Assembly: GCA_002419055.1 (NCBI GenBank)
Contig: DIFI01000021.1
Span: 62,001 to 126,000 of the forward strand
DNA: 64,000 nt
Reading direction: 5' to 3'
Source of the DNA: Peptococcaceae bacterium UBA5752
Lineage (GTDB): Bacteria > Bacillota > Dehalobacteriia > UBA4068
Shown here: positions 35,993 through 44,194 of the stretch, one piece after another
How the letters are laid out: every line of letters begins with the position of its first letter
Position numbering within the stretch: position 1 is the stretch's first letter
Position numbers and translations under genes: made by a program
The notes under the pieces: model-generated
What the model was told of the DNA's origin: nothing
The model's database searches: none
The model's input: the letters and a program-made list of their open reading frames with translations, nothing else

Positions 35993-36850
35993 TTAAGTAG
36001 TGCCGGGAGCTTTTGCGGCAGCATAGCCATTTTTAAATGCCACGATCATCTCCCGGGTAAGACTAATCCCGTCGTCTTCTTCCGTAATTTCATTTCTGGA
36101 AAACCATTGAGCCGCTGCCAACTCCGTTGTATCTAAGGTAATGGTATCTTCCCCGTCAAGTTCCGCAAAAAAGCCCAGCAGCAAATTGCTGGCAAAAGCC
36201 CAGGGCTGGCTTTTATAGTAAGTAATATTTTTTACTTTTAGCCCGGCCTCTTCCATGACCTCCCGCCTGACTGTTTCTTCCGCGCTTTCGCCGATCTCCG
36301 TAAAGCCGGCGATCAACGCATGTCTTTTGTATTCTCTCTCCGCGTATATTGTCATGAGGATTTTATCATTATTTGTCACAGCGACAATCACCGCCGGAGC
36401 AATGCAGGGGTAAACCATATTATGACAACCGTCGCAGCGTAACATTCTTTCTTTGTGATCATGTTGCAGCAAAGCGCCGCACCTGCCGCAGTAACGGTTA
36501 TTGCGGTACCAGTTGGCTAAATGATAAGCGGTGGCGGCGGCAAAGGAAAGGTCTTTGGGAAGCGCGCCGCGTAAGCTGCTGATATTTTGATATTGATAAG
36601 GAGGTAAGCTAAAATCTTGTCCGCTGTCCGCCAGAAAATAATCCGTTTCGTCAATGGCAAAAAGATAGCGAAAATGTAGTTTTTGCTTAACGCTATCCTC
36701 GATTTGGTAATAAATCGGTATCTGTAATTGATTGTCCTGATGTGATGCCAGAACCTGGTTTTGATAAAAGAAGAAAATGCGGCTGTTTATTAAAGGTTCT
36801 TTTTCGCTGTATTCGCAGTTATATGTCTTGGGATAAATATCTTGTATCAT
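35993..36850 (-). CDS. nudC: NADH pyrophosphatase / NAD-capped RNA hydrolase
   Basis: Hydrolyses NAD(H) to NMN(H) and AMP and can remove NAD caps from RNA. It has 285 residues. A zinc ribbon CGRCG...CDGCH lies near residues 138-160. The Nudix box GFTEIGESAEETVRREVMEEAG is complete (residues about 190-211; shown here as its core), and the family motif SQPWAFASNLLLGF follows it, close to the SQPWPFPxS consensus. The ATG at 36850 with GGAGG nine bases upstream is preferred over one five codons earlier. Confidence 0.92.
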   Translation of the reverse strand: MIQDIYPKTYNCEYSEKEPLINSRIFFFYQNQVLASHQDNQLQIPIYYQIEDSVKQKLHFRYLFAIDETDYFLADSGQDFSLPPYQYQNISSLRGALPKDLSFAAATAYHLANWYRNNRYCGRCGALLQHDHKERMLRCDGCHNMVYPCIAPAVIVAVTNNDKILMTIYAEREYKRHALIAGFTEIGESAEETVRREVMEEAGLKVKNITYYKSQPWAFASNLLLGFFAELDGEDTITLDTTELAAAQWFSRNEITEEDDGISLTREMIVAFKNGYAAAKAPGTT

Positions 36851-36972
36851 CAAAAATGCCTCCATTAATCATGAATTTAATATGTACGCGTTTGTCAGTG
36901 TTCATAATTCAACTGTGGTTATATTATAGCAATGCAGCAAAAATAAAACAATATTGCATAGCGATAAACAGC

Positions 36973-37012
36973 AAAAGCCCCTGTCATCTATCTAAGATGG
37001 CAGGGGCTTTTT
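36973..37012. terminator. Hairpin between nudC and the SLH gene
   Basis: Arms AAAAGCCCCTGTCATCT and AGATGGCAGGGGCTTTT pair over 17 bases with one G-U pair, and T runs occur on both sides. It lies upstream of nudC and 217 bp below the leftward SLH gene. Confidence 0.7.
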
Positions 37013-37142
37013 TGGTGTGAGTGGCACTCAGCATTTTTTGAAAAAAACAAGTAAAATTAATGGTTAGTGAGTGGTCGATAGACAATAGTTTCCCACCATA
37101 ACTCAATAACTAAGAGAATATGTGCCATAGATTTTTTTGCGC

Positions 37143-37210
37143 TATCAATCGCTAAAACAAATAACCTTAAGATAAAGACACGCCAGTGACGTGTCTTTAT
37201 CTCTTGCTTA
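37143..37210. repeat. Dispersed palindromic element, copy 2
   Basis: Inverted repeat AGATAAAGACACG / CGTGTCTTTATCT, flanked by AATCGCTAAAACAAATAA and TTGCTTAAT, the same flanks as copy 1 at 30231-30307. It is placed just downstream of the SLH gene and may terminate it. Confidence 0.7.
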
Positions 37211-37229
37211 ATATATATTCAGTTGATAT

Positions 37230-39446
37230 TTACCTGAGGGACGGGTAGTTCCCGGTTGTAAAGTTCCAGATATTTGTAAAGTTCCACCCAACATATGTGG
37301 ACTGCGTCTTCATCTCGGTTGTGGTTTTGGGAATGCCTCTACCGGTATCGCTTCTGCCGGAAGTGTTTTTGTCATAATATGAGCTTGATACTGTCCCGCC
37401 GTTGTTATAGCCCAGCAAACCACCGATATTATTATAGCCGGTTACGCTTCCTGTCGCATAGCTTTCGGAGATTATTCCCTCGTTCCACCCGACCAGGCCG
37501 CCCTCATTTCCGTTAGCAAATACCGAAATACCGGAAAAACAATATATAATAATGCCACCTGATATATTTTTTCCGACTACACCGCCGGCCATTGCTCCTG
37601 CTGTAACATCACCGGCGCCACTGGATGAGCAACGGGATACCATACCGGAATTGCTGCCGACAATGCCGCCAATATAGTCGTCTGCTTCTATTTCCGCTGA
37701 TGAATAGCAGCGGGTTACTGTTCCGCTAACGGTATTAAAACCGACAATCCCTCCCACGTGATCATCAGCCGTAATATTTACACTCGATGAACACATATTA
37801 ATCATTCCGTCATTTCTGCCGGATATTCCGCCTACACTAGAATAGATGGTTTCTATATTACCTGTTACGCTGACCGTTACTATAGAGGACGTGCTTTTCG
37901 TTTGCGCAAATAGACCAACATAGTTTCCCGTGCTCTCACTTATATTCAAAGTTACGGTATTACCGTATCCGTACAGGGTTCCGTAGAAACCGCTGGTAAT
38001 ATAGGCGTTTTCTGCAAGTGTGATATTTGAGGTAAGTTTAAAATATTTGTTCGAAGTAGGTACTGTGTTCAGTAGCATAAACTGTGTGGCTGTTGCTATC
38101 TGGTAGGGATCTGTCGCAATTCCCGTACCGCCGGCAAAAGCATAGGTTATCGGGCCGATAGCTGCACTTGTGGCACTGCCGCCAGCCGACCCGCTGGCGG
38201 TCACCTTGAGCTTGAGGTACTTGCCCTCGCTGCTCATCGGAATCACGTAGGAGGATGAAGTCGCGCCTGCAATATTGACATAATTTCCGCCGGCAGTGGA
38301 TGCGCTCATCCACTGATAGGACAACGTTGCAGCGGGAGATGGGACTCCTCCCAAATACATAATCATGTAGGAGCTGACCGTCTGACCTATTATCGGGTTA
38401 CCTGTTACACTTACCGAGGAAATAGAAGGTTTTAAAATAAACACCAATGAATATGTTAGGTTTACTCTTATGTTGATGTGTGTCACGTCTGTACCATCGG
38501 AAACGGTGACGACAAAGTCATCTATCAGGTTCGCTGTGATATCGTCGGAGACATAACTGATCTTGCCATCGGTTGTCAGCTCCGCCGTGCCGTAAGGCGT
38601 GGAATAGGGCAATGTCTGGCCGTTGATCGCCACGACTGTCAAAACATCTCCGTCAATATCCGAGGCCAGCTGATCGGCCTCAATCACCAGCACGGTTTGC
38701 TCAGAAACCGCAAATTGAACAGGATTTGCCAGCGCGGTCGGTGCTGTGTTTTCCGTCGTTTCCGGTTCGGTTTCTGTGCCAGTGCCAGTGCCTGTAGTGG
38801 GCGCAGCTATAAAGCCATCATAAAGCCTATTTACAAGCAAAATACTCTGTTCTACCGTTGTCTTGCCATTGGGATCTACCCGATTATTACCGACGCCCCT
38901 CATAATATCCAGGCTGTTGGCGATTCTGATATCTGCAAGAGCCCAGGCGGCAATGTCGTCCTGATCTGCAAATGTGATTGATTCGCTACCGCTAACATCG
39001 GAGTATGATTTGCCGGCAAGCTGATCCAATACTCTGGCGCTGCGCATCATCATCGCGGCAATTTCCTGTCTTGTTATAGACGATAACGGCGCAAACTCTG
39101 TCGCAGATACGCCATTTACGATACCAAGCTGATAGGCTTTTGTTACATACTCATTATTGATGTCCTGGAACGGATTGGTAATCGTAACCGTCACCGGCGT
39201 ACCAAGCGTTGTTTCAACCATATTGACGATTTGCATACAAAACAGTTCGCGGCTAATATTTCCCTGATAATTGCTGTCAGCAGATGGGAGGATCAGACCC
39301 TTGCCGCGCGCTTCGTTTACTTCCTCCTGTGCCCAGCTGCTGGGCTCGCTTGCTGCAAAAACAACATAGCTGCTCTGCAACATCACAAATGTCACTAGTA
39401 TAATAACTAATACCAGCTTAAAGATATTTGTTTCTTTCTCCATCAT
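37230..39446 (-). CDS. SLH-domain surface protein with GLUG repeats
   Basis: A 738-residue secreted protein anchored to the cell wall. Order: signal peptide (residues 1-32, ending VVFAAS), three SLH domains at about 35-215 (e.g. NPFQDINNEYVTKAYQLGIV, FADQDDIAAWALADIRIAN), a Thr/Glu/Gly-rich linker, a cadherin-like domain (VIEADQLASDIDGDVLTVV), an Ig-like fold (SYQWMSASTAGGNYV), then GLUG-type repeats (VGGIVGFNTVSG, IGGIVGSNSGMV, GGLVGWNEGIIS, IGGLLGYNNGGT). Probably adhesive or structural. A lipoprotein gene lies just upstream in the same direction. Confidence 0.88.
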   Translation of the reverse strand: MMEKETNIFKLVLVIILVTFVMLQSSYVVFAASEPSSWAQEEVNEARGKGLILPSADSNYQGNISRELFCMQIVNMVETTLGTPVTVTITNPFQDINNEYVTKAYQLGIVNGVSATEFAPLSSITRQEIAAMMMRSARVLDQLAGKSYSDVSGSESITFADQDDIAAWALADIRIANSLDIMRGVGNNRVDPNGKTTVEQSILLVNRLYDGFIAAPTTGTGTGTETEPETTENTAPTALANPVQFAVSEQTVLVIEADQLASDIDGDVLTVVAINGQTLPYSTPYGTAELTTDGKISYVSDDITANLIDDFVVTVSDGTDVTHINIRVNLTYSLVFILKPSISSVSVTGNPIIGQTVSSYMIMYLGGVPSPAATLSYQWMSASTAGGNYVNIAGATSSSYVIPMSSEGKYLKLKVTASGSAGGSATSAAIGPITYAFAGGTGIATDPYQIATATQFMLLNTVPTSNKYFKLTSNITLAENAYITSGFYGTLYGYGNTVTLNISESTGNYVGLFAQTKSTSSIVTVSVTGNIETIYSSVGGISGRNDGMINMCSSSVNITADDHVGGIVGFNTVSGTVTRCYSSAEIEADDYIGGIVGSNSGMVSRCSSSGAGDVTAGAMAGGVVGKNISGGIIIYCFSGISVFANGNEGGLVGWNEGIISESYATGSVTGYNNIGGLLGYNNGGTVSSSYYDKNTSGRSDTGRGIPKTTTEMKTQSTYVGWNFTNIWNFTTGNYPSLR

Positions 39447-39499
39447 TATAAATCATCTACCTTTCTAAAAAGCATATGCGTTTTAATATAGGGTGAAAC

Positions 39500-40021
39500 T
39501 TATTTGCCCATGGCGATAGAGATAAGATTTTCGCCCTCATCGTAGAGATTGTTTGCAGTTACCATCACGGTTACATTCATTCCTTTTGCGGTACCCATTA
39601 TCATAGCCATATCTTCTGTTTGCTGTTCAGCTACCTCATCCAGCGAAGTATTTTCTTTGTAGTATTTGAGAACGTCAGAAATGCTGTCATCGGTTACAAT
39701 AGCCACGGCATATCCTTCCCCATCCCTGCCGGCCAGCGTTACCCGTCCGTTCGGATATATAGGGACAATATCGGATGGATAGCCTTCGGGAAGATCAACC
39801 GAACCTTCCGTACCTGCCTCAAAACTGGTTTTGCCGTCATTGCTCTCATATTCAACTTTGTTGCCGTCACTTTTTATCGTCGCATCCTCCGCGTTGATTT
39901 CGGTTTCCTCGTTATCAGTGGACTGCGATGCCTCATCGGAGCTTCCCGAGCAGGCAGATAAAAACATTATAGCCGAGAGCATAAGTATCAGAACCAATAG
40001 TGAAAATCCCTTCGTTTTCAT
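39500..40021 (-). CDS. Lipoprotein of unknown function
   Basis: A 173-residue lipoprotein with signal peptide and lipobox LSAC (Cys about residue 24), an acidic linker, then a domain with VDLPEGYPSDIVPIYPNGRV and DVLKYYKENTSLDEVA that resembles small domains found in Firmicutes surface lipoproteins. No firm family. It is 53 bp upstream of the SLH gene and probably co-transcribed. GGAGGG precedes the ATG. Confidence 0.7.
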   Translation of the reverse strand: MKTKGFSLLVLILMLSAIMFLSACSGSSDEASQSTDNEETEINAEDATIKSDGNKVEYESNDGKTSFEAGTEGSVDLPEGYPSDIVPIYPNGRVTLAGRDGEGYAVAIVTDDSISDVLKYYKENTSLDEVAEQQTEDMAMIMGTAKGMNVTVMVTANNLYDEGENLISIAMGK

Positions 40022-40179
40022 GATATTTCCCTCCGATATATAGTTATTTAAATAATTATATAAAACTACGTACTATATACTCAAGTATCGTTGGTCACTG
40101 CTTGCGTGACTTTCAGTTACACTTTATAATAGAGACAGATGGAGCCATGTCGGGGGGAGAAGAAGGAGGTAGTATTCGT

Positions 40180-41901
40180 TTGGACCTTATATTTGCTTAT
40201 GAAACTTACTATCTGATCCTTTTGAATTTGACTTCTATATTCATACTCATTTTTGTTAATTTTGCCATTTGGCTAAAGGCAAAAAAAATCCCGCTGCTAT
40301 ACTCTTATCTTGTAACGCAGGGGCTTCTTCTTGTTTGGATGGTCTTTAAAATATTGAAGAACGTGGCGCCTGATATTGGCCTGAAATATTTATTTGTGGT
40401 ATTGCAATATGTGGGGATATGTTTTTTGGGCGAGGCTTTTTTAATATTCGCTTTTCTATATCTGACGGGAAAGTTGCCCGCTGTTAAATACATCATACTT
40501 ATGGGCATTGTACCGCTTTTAACGCTGGTTTTATTGATTACAAATCCTTATCATTCGCTCTTTTATTCCCATTTTGATTTTTGGGGCGACAGCTTCGGCA
40601 TCGTTTTCTATATTCATCAGGCATATAATTACCTGCTTATACTGGCAGGAATTTTCCTTTGTGTAAAAGTATCCAAAAGTTATTTCGGCGAAAGGCGCAA
40701 ACGGGCCTTGTTGTTTTCCATCGCCATACTTATCCCTCTCGCTGCCAACATTATTTATGTATTTGGATGGTTTGAACCACTGTTTGGGTTTTGGCCACCA
40801 TGTGATATCACACCGATTTCCTGTAATATCTCACTGATGTTGTTTGCTCTGGCAATCTTCAGATACCGTTTCTTTGATGATATCAAGATTGCCCGCAGAA
40901 AAGCCTTAGCATCAATCCCTGATGCTATCCTCCTGTTGGATGCCGATGAGCAGATCATTGATTTTAACGACACTTTTAAAAGATTGTTTGAAGGCGGTCT
41001 TCTGTATGCCAAAGATGAAGCCGGAATTATTAAAAAGATATCAAACAATCCTCAGCTTGTTTTGTTTGAACCGGCTGGGTTTATCGCTCTTACCCCCCAA
41101 AACTTTGATATTACTTATGAAACCGAAAACGGCTTTTATTATCGGGCTATTCGCCAGCCGGTTATAATAGGGGAGATTATCCGCGGATATTCCTTAAGAT
41201 TTATAGACATTACACTCAAACAGGCGATCATGAACAACACGGAAAATAAAAATAAAAAGCTTTTATTGCTTAATAAAAAATTGGCCAAACAAACCTCTAT
41301 ATGCAGAAATCTCGCCATCACACGAGTCCGAAATCTGATAGCCGAAGAAGCCCATGACGTGCTTGGACATTCCGTTATACTGGTTATTTCTATTCTTGAG
41401 GCCGCGCGGCTGTCCTTAGGCAAACCGGGCTTTTATCTGAAAAATTCCCTAAATCAGGCAACAGGCATATTAAGAGAATGCATGAAAAAACGCTCATTTT
41501 CAGGATATGCCTATATGGTTTCCGACGCCCGTCTTATTGATAGAATCAACAGCCTGATCGATACGGCCTGCACAGCCTTGGTCCCTGTAGAACTTACGGT
41601 CTCCGGCAATATCCGGGCGCTTGCGGCGGACTGCGAAACTGAAATATTCAGGCTTTGCCGTGAAGGTATCACTAACGCAATCCGCCACGGTAAAGCCTGT
41701 AAAATAGATATTATCCTTCGTTTTTGCCCCCAAGAGATTATGGTTTATGTCATTGACGACGGGATCGGATGTGAAAAAGTCTGCAAAGGTATGGGTATAG
41801 CGGGTATTGAAAACAGGCTTGCGGCCATCGGCGGCTCCTTAACCTGCGGTTCCTACGACACTCAGGGATTTTTTCTCCAGGCAGTGATCCCCGTCAGATG
41901 A
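40180..41901 (+). CDS. Sensor histidine kinase with 7TM N-terminus
   Basis: A 573-residue kinase. Residues 1 to about 225 hold seven membrane helices (7TM histidine kinase N-terminal type). A PAS-like domain (SIPDAILLLDADEQIIDFND) follows, then a NarX/DesK-type dimerisation helix with phospho-acceptor His392 in EEAHDVLGHSV, and a HATPase_c domain with REGITNAIRHG, VIDDGIGC and GMGIAGIENRL. I choose the TTG at 40180 because AAGGAGGT lies nine bases before it; an upstream ATG at 40102 has no ribosome site. It is convergent with the response regulator gene and overlaps its end by 8 bp. Confidence 0.88.
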   Translation: MDLIFAYETYYLILLNLTSIFILIFVNFAIWLKAKKIPLLYSYLVTQGLLLVWMVFKILKNVAPDIGLKYLFVVLQYVGICFLGEAFLIFAFLYLTGKLPAVKYIILMGIVPLLTLVLLITNPYHSLFYSHFDFWGDSFGIVFYIHQAYNYLLILAGIFLCVKVSKSYFGERRKRALLFSIAILIPLAANIIYVFGWFEPLFGFWPPCDITPISCNISLMLFALAIFRYRFFDDIKIARRKALASIPDAILLLDADEQIIDFNDTFKRLFEGGLLYAKDEAGIIKKISNNPQLVLFEPAGFIALTPQNFDITYETENGFYYRAIRQPVIIGEIIRGYSLRFIDITLKQAIMNNTENKNKKLLLLNKKLAKQTSICRNLAITRVRNLIAEEAHDVLGHSVILVISILEAARLSLGKPGFYLKNSLNQATGILRECMKKRSFSGYAYMVSDARLIDRINSLIDTACTALVPVELTVSGNIRALAADCETEIFRLCREGITNAIRHGKACKIDIILRFCPQEIMVYVIDDGIGCEKVCKGMGIAGIENRLAAIGGSLTCGSYDTQGFFLQAVIPVR

Positions 41902-42556
41902 GATTGTTTTTCAGGGCGAATACCGCGATCTGAGTACGGTCTTTTTGTTCTGTAACACTCAATATTCTTGATATCCTGTTTTTGATTGTTCCCTCAGAAA
42001 AGTTCAGCGCCTCGGCAATCTCTCTGTTGCTCTTGCCGCTGACCAAAAGCCGTATGATTTTACGGTCGGTATAATCCAGCCCATATTCGTCATACAAATT
42101 TTCGGCCGCATTAAGTTGCGCCGGTTTTACATGAGGCAGATCCATCATCTGTCTGCGTAATATTGAATGGATACTATCATGGGCAACAAACAGCCCGTTA
42201 CATACACATTTTATAGCCATTACCAGCATTTGCGGTTTGATATCTTTCATGACATATCCGTCCGCTCCGCTGCTGTAAGCGTTCAGCACATTTTTTTCAT
42301 CGCCAAAGGTGGTCAGCATGATAACCCTGATATCCGGAAACTGCCTTTTAATAATATTTAAAGCATATGCCCCGTCAAATTCCGGCATCCTGATGTCCAA
42401 AAGTACTACATCAGGGCTTTTTTCTTTGCAGATTTGCAAAATATCTTGGCCATTTTCCGCTTCCCCCACAACTGTAAATTCGTTATCCTGTGATAGAATA
42501 AGCGCAAGCATTTCCCGCAAAAGTGTCTGGTCGTCAGCTATAGCGATTCTAATCAT
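41894..42556 (-). CDS. NarL/FixJ family response regulator
   Basis: A 220-residue regulator: receiver domain with acidic pair Asp8/Asp9, phospho-acceptor Asp54 in VVLLDIRMP and the conserved Lys in GYVMKDI, then a LuxR-type HTH (TDRKIIRLLVSGKSNREIAEAL, given in part). It should be phosphorylated by the convergent 7TM kinase. Its start overlaps the stop of the kinase-like gene upstream, so these two are one operon. The adjacent SLH and lipoprotein genes are candidate targets. Confidence 0.9.
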   Translation of the reverse strand: MIRIAIADDQTLLREMLALILSQDNEFTVVGEAENGQDILQICKEKSPDVVLLDIRMPEFDGAYALNIIKRQFPDIRVIMLTTFGDEKNVLNAYSSGADGYVMKDIKPQMLVMAIKCVCNGLFVAHDSIHSILRRQMMDLPHVKPAQLNAAENLYDEYGLDYTDRKIIRLLVSGKSNREIAEALNFSEGTIKNRISRILSVTEQKDRTQIAVFALKNNLI

Positions 42557-43694
42557 GCTTCTTCTCCTCTTTCTCGTTATAAGTCGTCAGACTTTCTACC
42601 GTGTTACGTATATCGGACATAACTGACCGACCATTCTCGATATATTGAGATAGCTTCTCTTTAATCATATCGTCGGATTCGCTGTCTGCTGTTTTTTCGA
42701 GTGTTTCCAAATCCCCCAGCAGCTCGGCGATGTGCTGCCCTAATGTTTCTTCAATTTTCATAACCGCTCTGTTTTTTTCTGTTTCTACATCGAGTCGGTG
42801 GGAAACAGCAATGTAATCCTTCAGTTTGCTGTTTAATTCTTCAAGCTGTAGATTCTTTTTTTCCAGTTCATCCACAAGAAGCGTCATCTCCGTTATATCA
42901 TGAAACGTAAGAATCGTGGCAATCAATAAATTTTTATTATTTTTAAGCTCTGTTTGCGCAAACATGTAATAGTGAGTACTGCCGTCATACGTGAGACTGA
43001 TTTCCTGCGGTTTGGCATCATTTTTCGCCGCAGAAATTATACTGCCCGAAATGATCTGTAAACGCAGGTAACTATTAAAACAATCTATCGTGTATTCGTT
43101 ATTAATAAAAGGGAATATAACTTTTGCATGGCGATTGTAATCCATCAGCTTTCCCGCGCGGTCAAATATCAGTATGGCATCCTCAGCTCTTTCCATAAAA
43201 GCATCAATGGACATTTCCGAAAGCTCGGTAAAAATGCTCCGTCTCTTGTGAAAAATGAACCCATTCCATAGCAAAAAAGCACAAATGGGAGAATAATCAA
43301 AGATCCACTTTGGCACCGTCAAAACTGCACCCGCAGCACATGTCAGTATTGCAATACCTGCGATTATAATATAAAGCCGCAGTTTTTTACCCGTTTTGCG
43401 TTTTCTTAAAGCAATATAAAAAAGTACAAGAGCAGGGATTAACAGACAAACTCCGACTATTTGAAATTTTAAGTGTATAAGCATTATTTCCTGCACCGGC
43501 GCAATCAGTTCAAGGATTTTGCTGCAAAGCCAAACAAGCAAACAGGTCTGAACAAATAGGTAACACCAAAATAAATATTTTCTTTTGGTCATAACCGTAA
43601 AATACGCTATCAATAGTGCCGATAGTATGATACAGATGGTGACAACCACCATGAAAAGTAATGAATATGGTGTATAGACATCCATATAATTCAT
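42549..43694 (-). CDS. 7TM sensor with PAS domain but no kinase ATPase domain
   Basis: A 381-residue protein built like the kinase at 40180-41901: seven N-terminal membrane helices (to about residue 150), a PAS-like domain (RAEDAILIFDRAGKLMDYNR) and a long coiled coil (about 290-345) with a His in VSHRLDVETEKNRAV. It ends in a helix-rich tail with no N, G1 or G2 box, so it cannot bind ATP as a kinase. It may be a co-sensor that forms mixed dimers with, or modulates, the full kinase. It overlaps the response regulator gene by 8 bp. Confidence 0.8.
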   Translation of the reverse strand: MNYMDVYTPYSLLFMVVVTICIILSALLIAYFTVMTKRKYLFWCYLFVQTCLLVWLCSKILELIAPVQEIMLIHLKFQIVGVCLLIPALVLFYIALRKRKTGKKLRLYIIIAGIAILTCAAGAVLTVPKWIFDYSPICAFLLWNGFIFHKRRSIFTELSEMSIDAFMERAEDAILIFDRAGKLMDYNRHAKVIFPFINNEYTIDCFNSYLRLQIISGSIISAAKNDAKPQEISLTYDGSTHYYMFAQTELKNNKNLLIATILTFHDITEMTLLVDELEKKNLQLEELNSKLKDYIAVSHRLDVETEKNRAVMKIEETLGQHIAELLGDLETLEKTADSESDDMIKEKLSQYIENGRSVMSDIRNTVESLTTYNEKEEKKHD

Positions 43695-43983
43695 GTTTTC
43701 ACCATCCTAAGCTTTTTAATATATTATACATGGCTGAAGCCTTTAATAAAAGTGCCATTTCTCCATATATGAAAGACTTATCGATTTCTGCGGCATTCTA
43801 TCGGTGACGCCTAATCGAAGTCAGTCTATTGATGAGATAATTGACAAATATTTTAATCACATATGGTTATTTCCTGGCTACTATAAGTGGCAAGACTCCA
43901 TCGGGGGGAAATATCAAAGTAAAGTGACAAATGGTAGAAGACGCCTAGTCTCTTAGTTATTTTTGTCAAACATCAATAATAAA
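43695..43983. other. Intergenic gap with a possible coding remnant
   Basis: On the plus strand about 43758-43957 stays open for some 66 codons and reads like protein (DEIIDKYFNHIWLFPGYYKW) but has no start codon. It may be the 3' end of a lost gene. Otherwise only the upstream region of the leftward 7TM gene. Confidence 0.35.
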
Positions 43984-44011
43984 AAGGGTTTTGTCTATTG
44001 ACAAAACCCTT
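43984..44011 (-). terminator. Terminator of the tRNA-Gly gene
   Basis: Perfect 12-bp arms (AAGGGTTTTGTC / GACAAAACCCTT), 4-base loop, followed on the minus strand by TTTTTATT, 12 bp after the tRNA end. Confidence 0.85.
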
Positions 44012-44022
44012 ATTTCTAAATA

Positions 44023-44098
44023 TGGAGCGGGCAAAGGGATTCGAACCCTCGACTGTCACCTTGGCAAGGTGACACTCTACCACTTTAGTTTATCCCGC
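44023..44098 (-). tRNA. tRNA-Gly (GCC), divergent
   Basis: A 76-base tRNA including an encoded CCA. The anticodon arm TCACC-TTGCCAA-GGTGA gives anticodon GCC, and the T arm GAGGG-TTCGAAT-CCCTT is good. The acceptor stem has only five clean pairs; positions 6-67 and 7-66 appear mismatched (A-G, T-T), and position 8 is A instead of the conserved T. The D stem has about three pairs. It may be a specialised or decaying copy, although the strong terminator suggests it is transcribed. Confidence 0.8.
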
Positions 44099-44194
44099 AA
44101 AAGAGTCTGATAGAATGATTAACTCTCAAACAAATTAATTCTATCCATCAGACTTACTTTTGTCAACTAAATATAATTATATATGCTTCGTAAT

